Source of the DNA: Pseudomonas sp. Seg1 | GTDB taxonomy: Bacteria; Pseudomonadota; Gammaproteobacteria; Pseudomonadales; Pseudomonadaceae | Direction: 5' to 3' | Length of the DNA stretch: 64,000 nt | Assembly (NCBI RefSeq): GCF_018326005.1 | Contig: NZ_AP021903.1 | Coordinates: 248,001 to 312,000 of the forward strand | In this document: piece after piece, positions 44,392-53,171 of the stretch | Layout of the letters: the number at the start of each line of letters is the position of its first letter | Numbering within the stretch: the stretch's first letter is position 1 | Made by a program: the position numbers and the translations under genes | The notes under the pieces: model-generated | What the model was told of the DNA's origin: nothing | The model's database searches: none | The model's input: only the letters and a program-made list of their open reading frames with translations

Positions 44392-45156
44392 TCACTCTTT
44401 GTACGATTCAGCGGCTTTGAGCGCCGGCTTCAGCGGCACCTTCAAGTAAGGATTCACACAGCCGATCTTCAATGCCCTTGGCGGTGCCCAGCGAGAGTTA
44501 TTGCCGACCCGGTCGAGGATGCAATACGTCACGTCCAGGCGCAGATCCTCGCCTGCTTCGACAATCACTGATGGCGGCACCCAGACCTGAATCGGCAGTT
44601 CGACATCTGCTGCCGTGATCGGCGCCAGATCCATGCGTACGTCGCCCCAACGCAAGGTGATGGCGTCGCCTTCAGCCATGTTCAGGTAGGGCTCGATAGT
44701 CAGTGGCACACCGCGTTTGATCTGGTTCGGGTTCACCCCCTGACGGTGAATCGTTTCGGGAATCGTCACTGGCGCCAGTTGCTGGTTTTCGTCACCGCAC
44801 AGAGCTGACGGCAGGCCGCCGGGGCATTCGAGCTTGACCTCCACCCGCGTTGCCGCCGACAGCGCTGCGCCCTGACCGACTTGCATCACCCGGTAGTGGA
44901 TGCGCGCAGTGCCGCTGGCAATGAAACTCTCCGGCACCCGCAGGCTGACCGACGCACCGACGTCCTCGGGTGTGAGCACACGTGAGGCGACATAGCATTT
45001 GTTCCAGAACAGTTCGATCAGGTCGCCGCCATCCATGTCGGGGTAGGGCAGCACGTTGACCAACAGGTGTCCGGCGTCGGCCAGATTGATGGCGGTTTTT
45101 TGCGCTGGCGCCAGGGTCGGCGCTGCGAGTTCGGGGGTATGCGAAGTGCGGGTCAT
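44392..45156 (-). CDS. conserved-looking protein of unknown function, two Ig-like halves
   Basis: I do not recognise this 254-residue protein. It has no signal peptide. Two similar halves can be seen. The first has INLADAGHLLVNVLPYPDMD, then DLIELFWNKCYVASRVLTP and SLRVPESFIASGTARIHYRV. The second has RGVPLTIEPYLNMAEGDAIT, LRWGDVRMDLAPITAADVEL and WVPPSVIVEAGEDLRLDVTY. The repeated 'G-D-x-I-x-L/F-x-W' and 'V-P-x-S-x-I-x-x-G' patterns look like immunoglobulin-like beta-sandwich repeats. Similar proteins in pseudomonads are annotated as hypothetical, to my memory. The role and any link to sulfur are unknown. Confidence 0.75.
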   Translation of the reverse strand: MTRTSHTPELAAPTLAPAQKTAINLADAGHLLVNVLPYPDMDGGDLIELFWNKCYVASRVLTPEDVGASVSLRVPESFIASGTARIHYRVMQVGQGAALSAATRVEVKLECPGGLPSALCGDENQQLAPVTIPETIHRQGVNPNQIKRGVPLTIEPYLNMAEGDAITLRWGDVRMDLAPITAADVELPIQVWVPPSVIVEAGEDLRLDVTYCILDRVGNNSRWAPPRALKIGCVNPYLKVPLKPALKAAESYKE

Positions 45157-45629
45157 CGATTTCTCTCCTTGAAGCCTTGCAGCGAAGTCCGTTTCTGGAA
45201 GAACAAAAGGCGTGTATCAATCAGCAATAAAGTTATGAACTTGTGCTCGTGTTTAATGCTTATTGATTTGGATTAAGTAACGCCCGTTGGCGACTAGATA
45301 AGAGTGTGGGGAGAGGGGTGTCAATAGACCGTGTTAGTTAATCCGTAAATTACCGGCTAATCAGAAAGTTCCTACGATGCCGAGGCCATATGCCTAGGTT
45401 GTATGGCGAATTGAGCCACGCATCTCAGGGCTTTTCGCTGGTTTTTCCGCGAAGTTATTTGCTACCCAGTCACCCGGCCAGCAACGTCCATCAGAAATGT
45501 GTTATCTGTTGCAGAACATATATGGGTTCGGTGCGGTGGATGTTTATTTGTGTATGTTTATAAGAGAGGGGAGGCGGGATAAAGATAACTTCCGTCCGTG
45601 GAAGTTGGGGTTTGGTACGTTGAAAGTTC
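45157..45629. other. 473-base region without a gene
   Basis: No ORF with a good ribosome site is visible on either strand. The part 45215-45280 is AT-rich and probably holds the promoter of the gene at 45156. A hairpin AACTTCC-N6-GGAAGTT (45587-45606) stands 24 bases after the tcyN stop and may end that minus-strand transcript. The rest (45300-45580) has no feature I can name. Confidence 0.5.
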
Positions 45630-46379
45630 TCAGGCGTGATTCAGAAACTTGCTGAGGAATTGTTTGGTGCGTTCTTCTTTCGGGTTGGCAAACAGCGCTT
45701 TGGCTTCGCCTTGTTCAACAATCACACCCTTGTCGAAAAACACCACGCGGTTGGCCACGTCGCGGGCGAAACCCATTTCGTGGGTGACGATCACCATGGT
45801 GCGTTTCTCCTCGGCGAGGCCGCGGATGGTCGCCAGTACTTCACCCACCAGTTCCGGATCGAGGGCCGAGGTTGGCTCGTCGAAGAGGATCACTTCCGGC
45901 TCCATCGCCAGCGCCCGGGCAATCGCCACGCGCTGTTGCTGACCGCCGGACAGACGACGCGGATAGGCGTCTTCCTTGCCGGCGAGACCGACCTTGGCCA
46001 TCAGCTTCTTGCCCAGGGCAATCGCTGCGTCACGCGGCATCTTCTTGACCACGATCGGGCCTTCGATGACGTTTTCCAGGGCGGTGCGATGGGGGAACAG
46101 GTTGAAGTTCTGAAACACGAAGCCCACGTGCTGGCGCAGATTGCGCACCAGACTTTGCTGCTGATTCAGCGGGCGGCTGGTATCGATCTCGATATCGCCG
46201 ACCTTGATCCGGCCGCTGGTGGGTTGCTCAAGGAAATTCAGGCAGCGCAGGAACGTCGTTTTCCCCGAACCGCTGGGGCCGATGATCGCGACCACTTCGC
46301 CTTCCTTGACCTCGAGGTCGATGCCGTTGAGCACGACTTGACCCTTGAATTGCTTGGTCAGTTTTTCCACGACAATCAT
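45630..46379 (-). CDS. tcyN: L-cystine ABC transporter ATP-binding protein TcyN
   Basis: This 249-residue ATPase of the YecC/TcyN type has Walker [11 protein letters not shown]-loop [12 protein letters not shown], signature LSGGQQQRV, Walker [15 protein letters not shown] and switch THEMGF. It is 4 bases after the permease gene. Cystine is the likely substrate because of the binding protein and the adjacent D-cysteine desulfhydrase gene. Confidence 0.9.
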   Translation of the reverse strand: MIVVEKLTKQFKGQVVLNGIDLEVKEGEVVAIIGPSGSGKTTFLRCLNFLEQPTSGRIKVGDIEIDTSRPLNQQQSLVRNLRQHVGFVFQNFNLFPHRTALENVIEGPIVVKKMPRDAAIALGKKLMAKVGLAGKEDAYPRRLSGGQQQRVAIARALAMEPEVILFDEPTSALDPELVGEVLATIRGLAEEKRTMVIVTHEMGFARDVANRVVFFDKGVIVEQGEAKALFANPKEERTKQFLSKFLNHA

Positions 46380-46383
46380 CGCG

Positions 46384-47049
46384 TCAGGACTCCTGGTCGT
46401 GCCGATTGACCCGCTCTTCCAACTTGTTCTGGAAGTGCGAAAGCACCGTGGCCAGAATCCAGTAGATCAGCGCGGCGGCAAGATACATGGTGAAGACTTC
46501 GAAAGTCCGGGCGGTAATCAACTGCGCCTGACGGAACAGCTCCGGCACCTGAATGGTGGCGGCCAGTGCCGTGTCCTTGACCAGTGAAATGAAGCTGTTG
46601 CCCAGCGGCGGCAACGCCGTGCGCATCGCTTGCGGCAGGATGGCCCGGCGCAGCGTTTGCGCGCGGGTCATGCCGATGCTCGCGGCAGCTTCCCATTGAC
46701 CGCGCTCGATCGAACCGATCGCGGCACGGAGGATTTCACAGGCGTAGGCGGCCATGTTCAGCGAGAAGCCGATCAGCGCCGCTGGCAGCGGATCGAGTTC
46801 CAGACCCAGTTGCGGCAAGCCGTAATAGATCACGAACAGCTGCACGAGCAACGGCGTGCCGCGAAAGAACGACACGTAGATGCGCGCCAGCCAACTGACC
46901 GACTTGAAGCGCGACAGGCGCATCAGTGCCAGGCCGAAGCCCAGCAACAGACCGAAGAACATGCCGCCGAGGCTGAGGACTACCGTGTAATACGCGCCCT
47001 TGAGCAGAAAGGGCGCTGAGTCCAGTGCGAGTTGGAAAGCTTCTTCCAT
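46384..47049 (-). CDS. tcyL: L-cystine ABC transporter permease TcyL
   Basis: This is a 221-residue permease with [22 protein letters not shown] and the contact loop [20 protein letters not shown], as in the E. coli cystine permease YecS/TcyL. The start shares one base with the stop of the binding-protein gene. It probably works as a homodimer, since no second permease is present. Confidence 0.9.
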   Translation of the reverse strand: MEEAFQLALDSAPFLLKGAYYTVVLSLGGMFFGLLLGFGLALMRLSRFKSVSWLARIYVSFFRGTPLLVQLFVIYYGLPQLGLELDPLPAALIGFSLNMAAYACEILRAAIGSIERGQWEAAASIGMTRAQTLRRAILPQAMRTALPPLGNSFISLVKDTALAATIQVPELFRQAQLITARTFEVFTMYLAAALIYWILATVLSHFQNKLEERVNRHDQES

Positions 47050-47849
47050 TATTTAGTGACGTCAGCGTTGAAGTACTTCGTCGACAGCTTCGCCAGGGTG
47101 CCGTCGGCACGCAGTTCGTCGAGGGCCTTGTTCACGGCGGCCAGCAGTTCAGGCTCGCCTTTGCGCAGGGCAATACCGGATTCCTGACGGGAGAAGGCTT
47201 CACCGGCGGCGACGGTTTTCGGCGCTTTCTTGGCGTACTCAAGTGCGGCCAGACGATCGATCAGAATGGCATCGGTACGGCCATTGTTCAGGTCGGCGAA
47301 CTTGGTCGGATCATCATCGTAGGTACGCACGTCAGCGCCCGGCACGTTGGCGCGGACCCACTGTTCGTAGTTGGTGCCCAGGCCTACACCGACTTTCTTG
47401 CCGGACAGGTCATTGGCGGTCTTGATGTTCAGCGCGGCTTCCTTGCTCTTCAGCACCAGCGCCTGAATCCCGGAAACGGTGTACGGTTCGGAGAAGTCGT
47501 ACTTCTTCTTGCGCTCGTCGGAGATGGTCACCTGGTTGACGACGACGTCCAGACGCTTGGATTCCAGCGCCGCGAGGATGCCGTCCCACTTGGTTGGCTG
47601 AATCTTGGCTTTGACGCCGAGTTTTTGCGCCAGCGCTTCGGAGAGTTCGACTTCGAAACCGGACAGCTTGCCATCGGCATCGACGAAGCTGAACGGTGGG
47701 TAGGTGCCTTCCAGGCCGACGTTGATGACGCCTTTGTCCTTGATCTGTTGCAGCTGCTCACCGGCCACTGCCTGGCTGATCAGACCGGCGCTCAGTGCCA
47801 GGCCCAGCGAACCTACCAGCAGATTGCGACGTAGTGCGGAAAAATTCAT
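47049..47849 (-). CDS. tcyJ: L-cystine-binding periplasmic protein TcyJ (FliY)
   Basis: This 266-residue binding protein has a signal peptide ending SQAVAG-EQ. INVGLEGTYPPFSFVDADGK and GFEVELSEALAQKLGVKAK are typical of the FliY/TcyJ group, and KWDGILAALESKRLDVVVNQ follows. It is the first gene of tcyJ-tcyL-tcyN and is the capture step for cystine. ATATTCC lies on its strand about 190 bases upstream (48036-48042). Confidence 0.9.
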   Translation of the reverse strand: MNFSALRRNLLVGSLGLALSAGLISQAVAGEQLQQIKDKGVINVGLEGTYPPFSFVDADGKLSGFEVELSEALAQKLGVKAKIQPTKWDGILAALESKRLDVVVNQVTISDERKKKYDFSEPYTVSGIQALVLKSKEAALNIKTANDLSGKKVGVGLGTNYEQWVRANVPGADVRTYDDDPTKFADLNNGRTDAILIDRLAALEYAKKAPKTVAAGEAFSRQESGIALRKGEPELLAAVNKALDELRADGTLAKLSTKYFNADVTK

Positions 47850-48054
47850 GACAAGCCCCTGTGTTTTCTTATGGAAGACGCTTAAGGAAAGTTTGGCGAA
47901 TCCGGGAGTTCGACGACAGCGCTATCCTGCCTTAAAGCAGCTTATGCGTCTCCCGCGAATTCCGCCTGCGGCGAGACTATAAGATGCCTGCTTTAGACTT
48001 GAAAATACTAAATTTTCGATCCTTTAGTATTATTTGGAATATGTCGCTGATCCA
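47850..48054 (-). promoter_or_regulatory. upstream region of tcyJ
   Basis: This stretch is AT-rich, with TCTTATAGTCTCG on the minus strand (about 47972-47984), a GAAAATAC/TAAATTTTCG stretch at 48000-48019, and GGAATAT at 48036-48042. No gene is seen. A CysB-type site is plausible but unproven. Confidence 0.4.
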
Positions 48055-48194
48055 TTGTGGTGAGGGGATTTATCCCCGACCTGCTGCGTAGCAGTCGTAA
48101 AACCATTCACATACGCCGGCAGTGGAATAAAAAGGGTGCCGCTTCGCGACCCATCGGGGCCGTGCGACGTTTCGCTAAATCCCCCTCGCCACAG
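48055..48194. repeat. inverted repeat (TGTGGTGAGGGGATTTATCC class) with a broken right arm
   Basis: The left arm TTGTGGTGAGGGGATTTATC is intact. The right arm should read CATCGGGGATAAATCCCC but reads CATCGGGG, then 17 other bases (48160-48176, CCGTGCGACGTTTCGCT), then AAATCCCCCTCGCCACA. The insert's core is the reverse complement of a sequence inside the repeat at 19513. Confidence 0.85.
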
Positions 48195-48215
48195 GAGTCT
48201 CCGCAATCGGGAGGA

Positions 48216-49226
48216 TTAACTTGTCAGCGAATCCTTGTACGCAAACAACGCCGGCGCGCCACCGGTGTGCAGGAAGATGATCGGACCTTCTTCGAAACGC
48301 CCGCGACCAATCCCGTCCAGCAACCCGGCCATGGCCTTGCCGGTATAGACCGGATCAAGCAGCACCGCGTCCTGACTCGCCAGCAGTTTCACCGCTGCCA
48401 ACGTTCCGGCATTCGGCTCGCCATAACGTGGGCCGAAGTATTCGTCCCACAGTTCGACTTTGAAGCTTTCCGGCAGCGCGACGCCGAGCAGATCCGCCGT
48501 GCGTTCGGCCAGGCCCTGAACCTTCGGCCGCTGATCTTCTTCACTGCGCGACACGGTCACGCCGATCACCGGCAGTTGCGGCAGCGCTTCGCTTAGCGCC
48601 AGCGCGAGGCCGCTGTGTGTTCCGGCGCTGCCCGAGGCCAGCACCACGGCGGCGAAGTCGAGGCCGGTGTCCTTGATCTGCTCGGCGAGTTCAAGGCCAG
48701 CGCGCACGTAACCCAGCGCGCCGAGCGCGTTGGAGCCACCGATCGGTACCAGATACGGCTTCTTGCCGTTGCTGCGCAGGCGCACCGCGAGGGCGGCCAG
48801 TTGTTCATCGGCGTTATCGAGGTTGTCGACCAGTTCGACCTTGGTGTCGAACAGATCCAGCAAAAGCCGATTGCCGTTGCCGGTGTAATTGCTGTCGTCG
48901 GTGCCCAGCGGATTTTCCAACAGCGCGACGCAGCCCAGGCCGAGTTTGGCGGCGAGCGCGGCGGTCTGGCGCACGTGGTTCGATTGCAGCGCGCCAGCGG
49001 TGATCAGCGTGTCGGCACCTTGGGCAAGCGCATCGGCGGCGAGGTATTCGAGTTTGCGCAGCTTGTTGCCGCCCATGGCCAGCGGCGTCAGGTCATCGCG
49101 TTTGATGTAAACGTCACGGCCGAGCCAGGTGGACAGACGCTCAAGTTTTTCCAGAGGTGTCGGTTGGCCGAGCAGGTCGAGGCGGTTAAAGCGGGCAAGC
49201 TGTTGTTTGATCGGTTGTGTGGACAT
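48216..49226 (-). CDS. dcyD: D-cysteine desulfhydrase (PLP enzyme)
   Basis: The protein has 336 residues from the ATG at 49226; the open frame before it is not protein-like. The PLP lysine is Lys55 in [13 protein letters not shown], and the phosphate-binding loop is [11 protein letters not shown]. The family (DcyD and ACC-deaminase-like) splits D-cysteine into pyruvate, H2S and ammonia. Pairing with the cystine importer tcyJLN matches the E. coli fliY-dcyD-yecSC set. It is divergent from serine O-acetyltransferase. Confidence 0.92.
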   Translation of the reverse strand: MSTQPIKQQLARFNRLDLLGQPTPLEKLERLSTWLGRDVYIKRDDLTPLAMGGNKLRKLEYLAADALAQGADTLITAGALQSNHVRQTAALAAKLGLGCVALLENPLGTDDSNYTGNGNRLLLDLFDTKVELVDNLDNADEQLAALAVRLRSNGKKPYLVPIGGSNALGALGYVRAGLELAEQIKDTGLDFAAVVLASGSAGTHSGLALALSEALPQLPVIGVTVSRSEEDQRPKVQGLAERTADLLGVALPESFKVELWDEYFGPRYGEPNAGTLAAVKLLASQDAVLLDPVYTGKAMAGLLDGIGRGRFEEGPIIFLHTGGAPALFAYKDSLTS

Positions 49227-49416
49227 GGTTCCGTACTGGCGGAGGAAGATGGAAGGACTATAGGCACGCGCTTTTGCAGGGGCAACCGCGAATCGCTTAT
49301 AGCCAAATGGACTGAGTCCAGCACTATCGGTTCTTAATTCGCCCTCGCAGGCATGCCGTAAAGTGGTCGCCGTTGACGCGGCCAGACAGTCCGGCCGCTC
49401 GTGAGGAGTCTTTACC
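49227..49416. promoter_or_regulatory. divergent dcyD / serine acetyltransferase control region
   Basis: The 190 bases between two divergent cysteine genes hold no other gene. GAATCGCTTATAGCC (49291-49305) and CTATCGGTTCTTAATTCG (49324-49341) are the AT-richer parts and probably hold the promoters. GCTTAT is shared with other control regions here. Confidence 0.4.
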
Positions 49417-50343
49417 GTGAGCGAACGTTCCAGCCATTGGCAATTGCAGACCATCGTCAGCCAACTGCGCGGCGCGCGGGATCAGTGGCGTGCACAAAAT
49501 GGCCGGGCTTCCGGCGAGCAGGGTGGCCGCGAGTTGCCCTCGCGGGCGGCGATGGCGGAGATTCTCGAAGCGCTGTGCGGTGCGTTGTTTCCGATGCGCC
49601 TGGGGCCGGTGGATCTGCGCGAAGAGAGTGAGGACTTTTACGTCGGCCATACCCTCGACGTGGCGTTGAATGCGTTGCTGGCACAGACTCGGCTGGAGCT
49701 GCGGTATGTCGCCCGGCACAGTGCGCAGGCCGACACCGAAGTCGAGGCCCGCGCAATCCAGATCGTTCAGGATTTTGCCCTCGCCTTGCCGGGCTTGCGC
49801 ACGCTGCTCGATACCGACGTGCTGGCGGCCTATCACGGTGATCCAGCGGCGCGCAGTGTCGATGAAGTGTTGCTGTGCTACCCGGGGATTCTGGCGGTGA
49901 TTCACCATCGTCTGGCGCACCATTTGTACCGCGCAGGGCTGCCGTTGCTGGCGCGGATCAGCGCGGAAATTGCGCACTCGGCCACCGGCATCGACATCCA
50001 TCCGGGCGCGCAGATCGGCCGTAGCTTCTTTATCGATCATGGTACGGGTGTGGTGATTGGCGAAACCGCGATCATCGGTGAGCGGGTGCGGATTTATCAG
50101 GCCGTGACCCTGGGCGCCAAGCGCTTCCCGGCGGATGAAGACGGGCAGTTGCAGAAGGGCCATCCGCGCCACCCGATTGTCGAGGATGACGTGGTGATTT
50201 ATGCCGGGGCGACGATTCTCGGGCGGATCACCATTGGCAAGGGTTCGACCATTGGCGGCAACGTCTGGCTGACCAGGAGTGTGCCGGCGGGGTGCAATCT
50301 GACCCAGGCCAATTTGCAGCATGATGACGGGACGCAGAAGTAG
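49417..50343 (+). CDS. epsC: serine O-acetyltransferase (CysE/EpsC)
   Basis: This 308-residue enzyme makes O-acetylserine, the carbon acceptor for sulfide in cysteine synthesis. An N-terminal helical domain is followed by left-handed beta-helix repeats ([47 protein letters not shown]). The catalytic His lies in DHGTG. It is the longer EpsC-type form found in pseudomonads next to other cys genes. O-acetylserine-derived signals also control CysB, so this gene may feed back on the sulfur regulon in this region. Confidence 0.92.
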   Translation: MSERSSHWQLQTIVSQLRGARDQWRAQNGRASGEQGGRELPSRAAMAEILEALCGALFPMRLGPVDLREESEDFYVGHTLDVALNALLAQTRLELRYVARHSAQADTEVEARAIQIVQDFALALPGLRTLLDTDVLAAYHGDPAARSVDEVLLCYPGILAVIHHRLAHHLYRAGLPLLARISAEIAHSATGIDIHPGAQIGRSFFIDHGTGVVIGETAIIGERVRIYQAVTLGAKRFPADEDGQLQKGHPRHPIVEDDVVIYAGATILGRITIGKGSTIGGNVWLTRSVPAGCNLTQANLQHDDGTQK

Positions 50344-50374
50344 GTTTCTGAATCTGCGTTGCAGTATCAGGCCT

Positions 50375-50440
50375 CATCGCGAGCAGGCTCGCTCCCACAG
50401 TGGAACGCATTCCAAGGTGGGAGCGAGCCTGCTCGCGAAT
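50375..50440. repeat. REP pair (CGCGAGCAGGCTCGCTCCCAC class)
   Basis: TCGCGAGCAGGCTCGCTCCC at 50376 and GGGAGCGAGCCTGCTCGCGA at 50419 are perfect complements with a 23-base spacer. It lies after the acetyltransferase gene. A relative of this class is at 60211-60302. Confidence 0.9.
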
Positions 50441-50583
50441 GTTTTAAGGTTGTATCGAGATAATGGCCTTCCGCCAATTCTCCAGTGAACGATTCGCCCC
50501 AAACCCACGTCATACCCCTCCTTGAGCTAGCGTAGGAAAACTACCGCCTAGCCGTACGATTAGTCCTTGCGACCCCATCCATG

Positions 50584-50611
50584 TTTAACTTGAACGTTCA
50601 TTCAAGTTAAA
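50584..50611 (+). promoter_or_regulatory. BetI-like operator upstream of betT
   Basis: TTTAACTTGAA and TTCAAGTTAAA form a perfect 11-bp inverted repeat around CGTTCA, 92 bases before betT. BetI, the choline-responsive TetR repressor, is known to bind TTGAACG-type palindromes at bet promoters. The betI gene is not in this window. Confidence 0.75.
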
Positions 50612-50703
50612 CCGGTGGTTCGCTGCCCGCTCACAACAGGAGGCTTGCCTTTGCTGAGTCCGATCATTTCAGCCACGTTTCAAACCCTCGAGGTGCACGT
50701 TTC

Positions 50704-52704
50704 ATGAGTGCATCGTCTACCCCCGCCAGCGGTCTGGTGCGCATGAATCCGCCGGTGTTCTACTTCGCCGCGACGGTCATTCTGTTATTTGGTCTCGTTG
50801 TCATCGCCATGCCGGAACAGGCCGGAGCCTGGCTGCTGGAAGCGCAAAACTGGGCGGCCAACACGGTCGGCTGGTACTACATGCTCGCGATGACCCTGTA
50901 TCTGGTCTTCGTGGTGGTCACCGCGTTATCCGGCTACGGCAAGATAAAACTCGGTGCCGACCACGACGAGCCCGAATTCAGTTACCTGTCCTGGGCCGGC
51001 ATGCTGTTCGCCGCCGGGATCAGCATCACGCTGTTTTTCTTCTGCGTCTCTGAACCGTTGACCCACATGCTCCAGCCGCCACAGGGCGAGGCGGGCACGG
51101 CGGACGCGGCGCGCCAGGCGATGCAGATTCTGTTTCTGCATTGGGGCCTGCATGGCTGGGGCGTTTTTGCCTTCGTCGGCATGGCGCTCGCCTACTTCGC
51201 TTACCGGCACAACCTGCCGCTGGCCCTGCGTTCGGCGTTGTATCCGCTGATCGGCAAGCGCATCAACGGCCCCATCGGCTACGCGGTGGACGGCTTCGGC
51301 ATCATCGCCACGGTGTTTGGTCTGGGTGCCGACATGGGTTTTGGTGTGTTGCACCTCAACTCGGGCCTGGACTACCTGTTCGGCATCGCTCACACCCAGT
51401 GGATTCAGGTCGGCCTGATCACGCTGATGATGGGCGCGGCGATCATCGTTGCCGTGTCTGGCGTCGATAAAGGTGTGAGAGTGATGTCCGACATCAACAT
51501 GCTGCTGGCCTGTGCGCTGCTGCTGTTCGTGTTGTTTGCCGGGCCCACCCAGCACTTGCTCAACACACTTATCCAGAACCTCGGCGACTACCTCGGCGCC
51601 TTGCCGATGAAGAGTTTCGACCTCTATGCCTACGACAAACCGAGCGACTGGCTCGGCGGCTGGACCGTGTTTTATTGGGCCTGGTGGATCGCATGGTCGC
51701 CGTTCGTGGGCCTGTTCATCGCACGGATTTCCCGTGGTCGGACCATCCGTGAATTCGTTTTCGGCGTGCTGTTGATCCCGCTCGGTTTCACCCTGGCGTG
51801 GATGTCGATCTTCGGCAACAGCGCCCTCGATCAGGTGCTCAATCACGGCATGAGCGCCCTCGGCATGTCGGCCATCGACAACCCGTCGATGAGCATTTAC
51901 CTGCTGCTGGAAACCTACCCGTGGAGCAAAACCGTCATCGCTGTGACGGTGTTCATCAGCTTCGTCTTCTTCGTCACCTCTGCCGACTCCGGCACTGTGG
52001 TGCTCTCGACATTGTCGGCCAAGGGCGGCAATCCGGACGAAGACGGGCCGAAATGGCTGCGGGTGTTCTGGGGCGCGATGACCGCGCTGATCACCAGCGC
52101 GCTGCTGTTCTCCGGCAGCATCGATGCGCTGAAATCGGCGGTGGTGCTGACCTCGCTGCCGTTCTCGCTGATTCTGCTGCTGATGATGTGGGGTCTGCAC
52201 AAGGCGTTCTACCTGGAATCGCAGAAGCAGATTGCGCAACTGCATTCGCTGGCGCCGGTGTCCGGTGCGCGGCGCGGTACAGGTGGCTGGCGCCAGCGCC
52301 TGAGCCAGGCCGTGCACTTCCCGTCGCGAGACGAGGTGTACCGTTTCATGGACACCACCGTGCGCCCGGCAATCGAAGAAGTGACGGCGGTGTTCGTCGA
52401 GAAAGGCCTGAACGTGGTCACTCAGCCGGATCCGTCGCATGACAACGTCAGCCTGGAAATCGGCCATGGCGAGCAGCATCCGTTCATCTATCAAGTGCAG
52501 ATGCGCGGCTACTTCACGCCGTCATTCGCGCGGGGCGGGATGGGCTCCAAACAGCTCAACAATCGCCGCTACTACCGCGCCGAAGTGCATTTGAGCGAGG
52601 GCAGTCAGGACTACGATCTGGTCGGCTACACCAAGGAACAGATCATCAACGACATCCTCGACCAGTACGAACGGCACATGCAGTTCCTGCACCTGGTGCG
52701 TTGA
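50704..52704 (+). CDS. betT: choline BCCT transporter BetT
   Basis: This 666-residue BCCT-family symporter has about 12 membrane helices. The family hallmark is WAWWIAWSPFVGLFIARISRGRT near residue 325. A long hydrophilic C-terminal tail (about 500-666) is typical of BetT proteins, in which it tunes transport to osmotic state. It imports choline for glycine betaine formation. The BetI-like operator upstream supports this. GAGGTG serves as a ribosome site. Confidence 0.93.
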   Translation: MSASSTPASGLVRMNPPVFYFAATVILLFGLVVIAMPEQAGAWLLEAQNWAANTVGWYYMLAMTLYLVFVVVTALSGYGKIKLGADHDEPEFSYLSWAGMLFAAGISITLFFFCVSEPLTHMLQPPQGEAGTADAARQAMQILFLHWGLHGWGVFAFVGMALAYFAYRHNLPLALRSALYPLIGKRINGPIGYAVDGFGIIATVFGLGADMGFGVLHLNSGLDYLFGIAHTQWIQVGLITLMMGAAIIVAVSGVDKGVRVMSDINMLLACALLLFVLFAGPTQHLLNTLIQNLGDYLGALPMKSFDLYAYDKPSDWLGGWTVFYWAWWIAWSPFVGLFIARISRGRTIREFVFGVLLIPLGFTLAWMSIFGNSALDQVLNHGMSALGMSAIDNPSMSIYLLLETYPWSKTVIAVTVFISFVFFVTSADSGTVVLSTLSAKGGNPDEDGPKWLRVFWGAMTALITSALLFSGSIDALKSAVVLTSLPFSLILLLMMWGLHKAFYLESQKQIAQLHSLAPVSGARRGTGGWRQRLSQAVHFPSRDEVYRFMDTTVRPAIEEVTAVFVEKGLNVVTQPDPSHDNVSLEIGHGEQHPFIYQVQMRGYFTPSFARGGMGSKQLNNRRYYRAEVHLSEGSQDYDLVGYTKEQIINDILDQYERHMQFLHLVR

Positions 52705-52727
52705 TCTACGGCTGGGCGCCGGGCCGT

Positions 52728-52988
52728 TTACGACTCGGCGCTCAGCACCATGAACAACACCAGCGCCGCCAGCGGCATGCCGAATACAGCACTGCCGATC
52801 GCGATTTCCGACCCCAGCGACTGGCCGGCATGCACCACCCCCACCGCGCCATTGATCACCGTCAACGCCAGCCACAGCGCGGCGAAGCCGTAGGCCATGG
52901 TTTGACGGCTGAAGCCGATGCGCTCGCCGATGTAGAGCATCAGGGCCAGAAGGACCAGGCCGAAGAAGATGATGATCGCGGTGTGCAT
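52728..52988 (-). CDS. small inner-membrane protein, unknown function
   Basis: The 86 residues from the ATG at 52988 (MHTAIIIFFGLVLLALMLYI) include three hydrophobic helices (about 3-20, 30-50 and 65-83) with short loops. An in-frame extension to 53084 covers a repeat and is not coding. No signature of function is visible. It is convergent with betT, with 23 bases between them. Confidence 0.7.
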   Translation of the reverse strand: MHTAIIIFFGLVLLALMLYIGERIGFSRQTMAYGFAALWLALTVINGAVGVVHAGQSLGSEIAIGSAVFGMPLAALVLFMVLSAES

Positions 52989-53025
52989 GGGTGTGCCTGC
53001 GGCATATGCAGTGTTTGGTCGGACG

Positions 53026-53119
53026 CCTTCGCGGGCAAGCCCGCTCCCACAGGGTTTGGCGTCGTTCACAATGGTTTTATTCAACGCAGAAACCTGTGGA
53101 GTGGGCTTGCTTGCGAAGG
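53026..53119. repeat. REPIN-like inverted repeat (CCTTCGCGGGCAAGCCCGCTCCC class)
   Basis: CCTTCGCGGGCAAGCCCGCT at 53027 pairs with AGTGGGCTTGCTTGCGAAGG ending at 53119; the right arm has several mismatches. A well-kept copy is at 59211-59302. Confidence 0.85.
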
Positions 53120-53171
53120 GGCCACCTCTGTGTCCTTTAGAGCATAGCCAAACTAGCCAACCCCGTATTCG

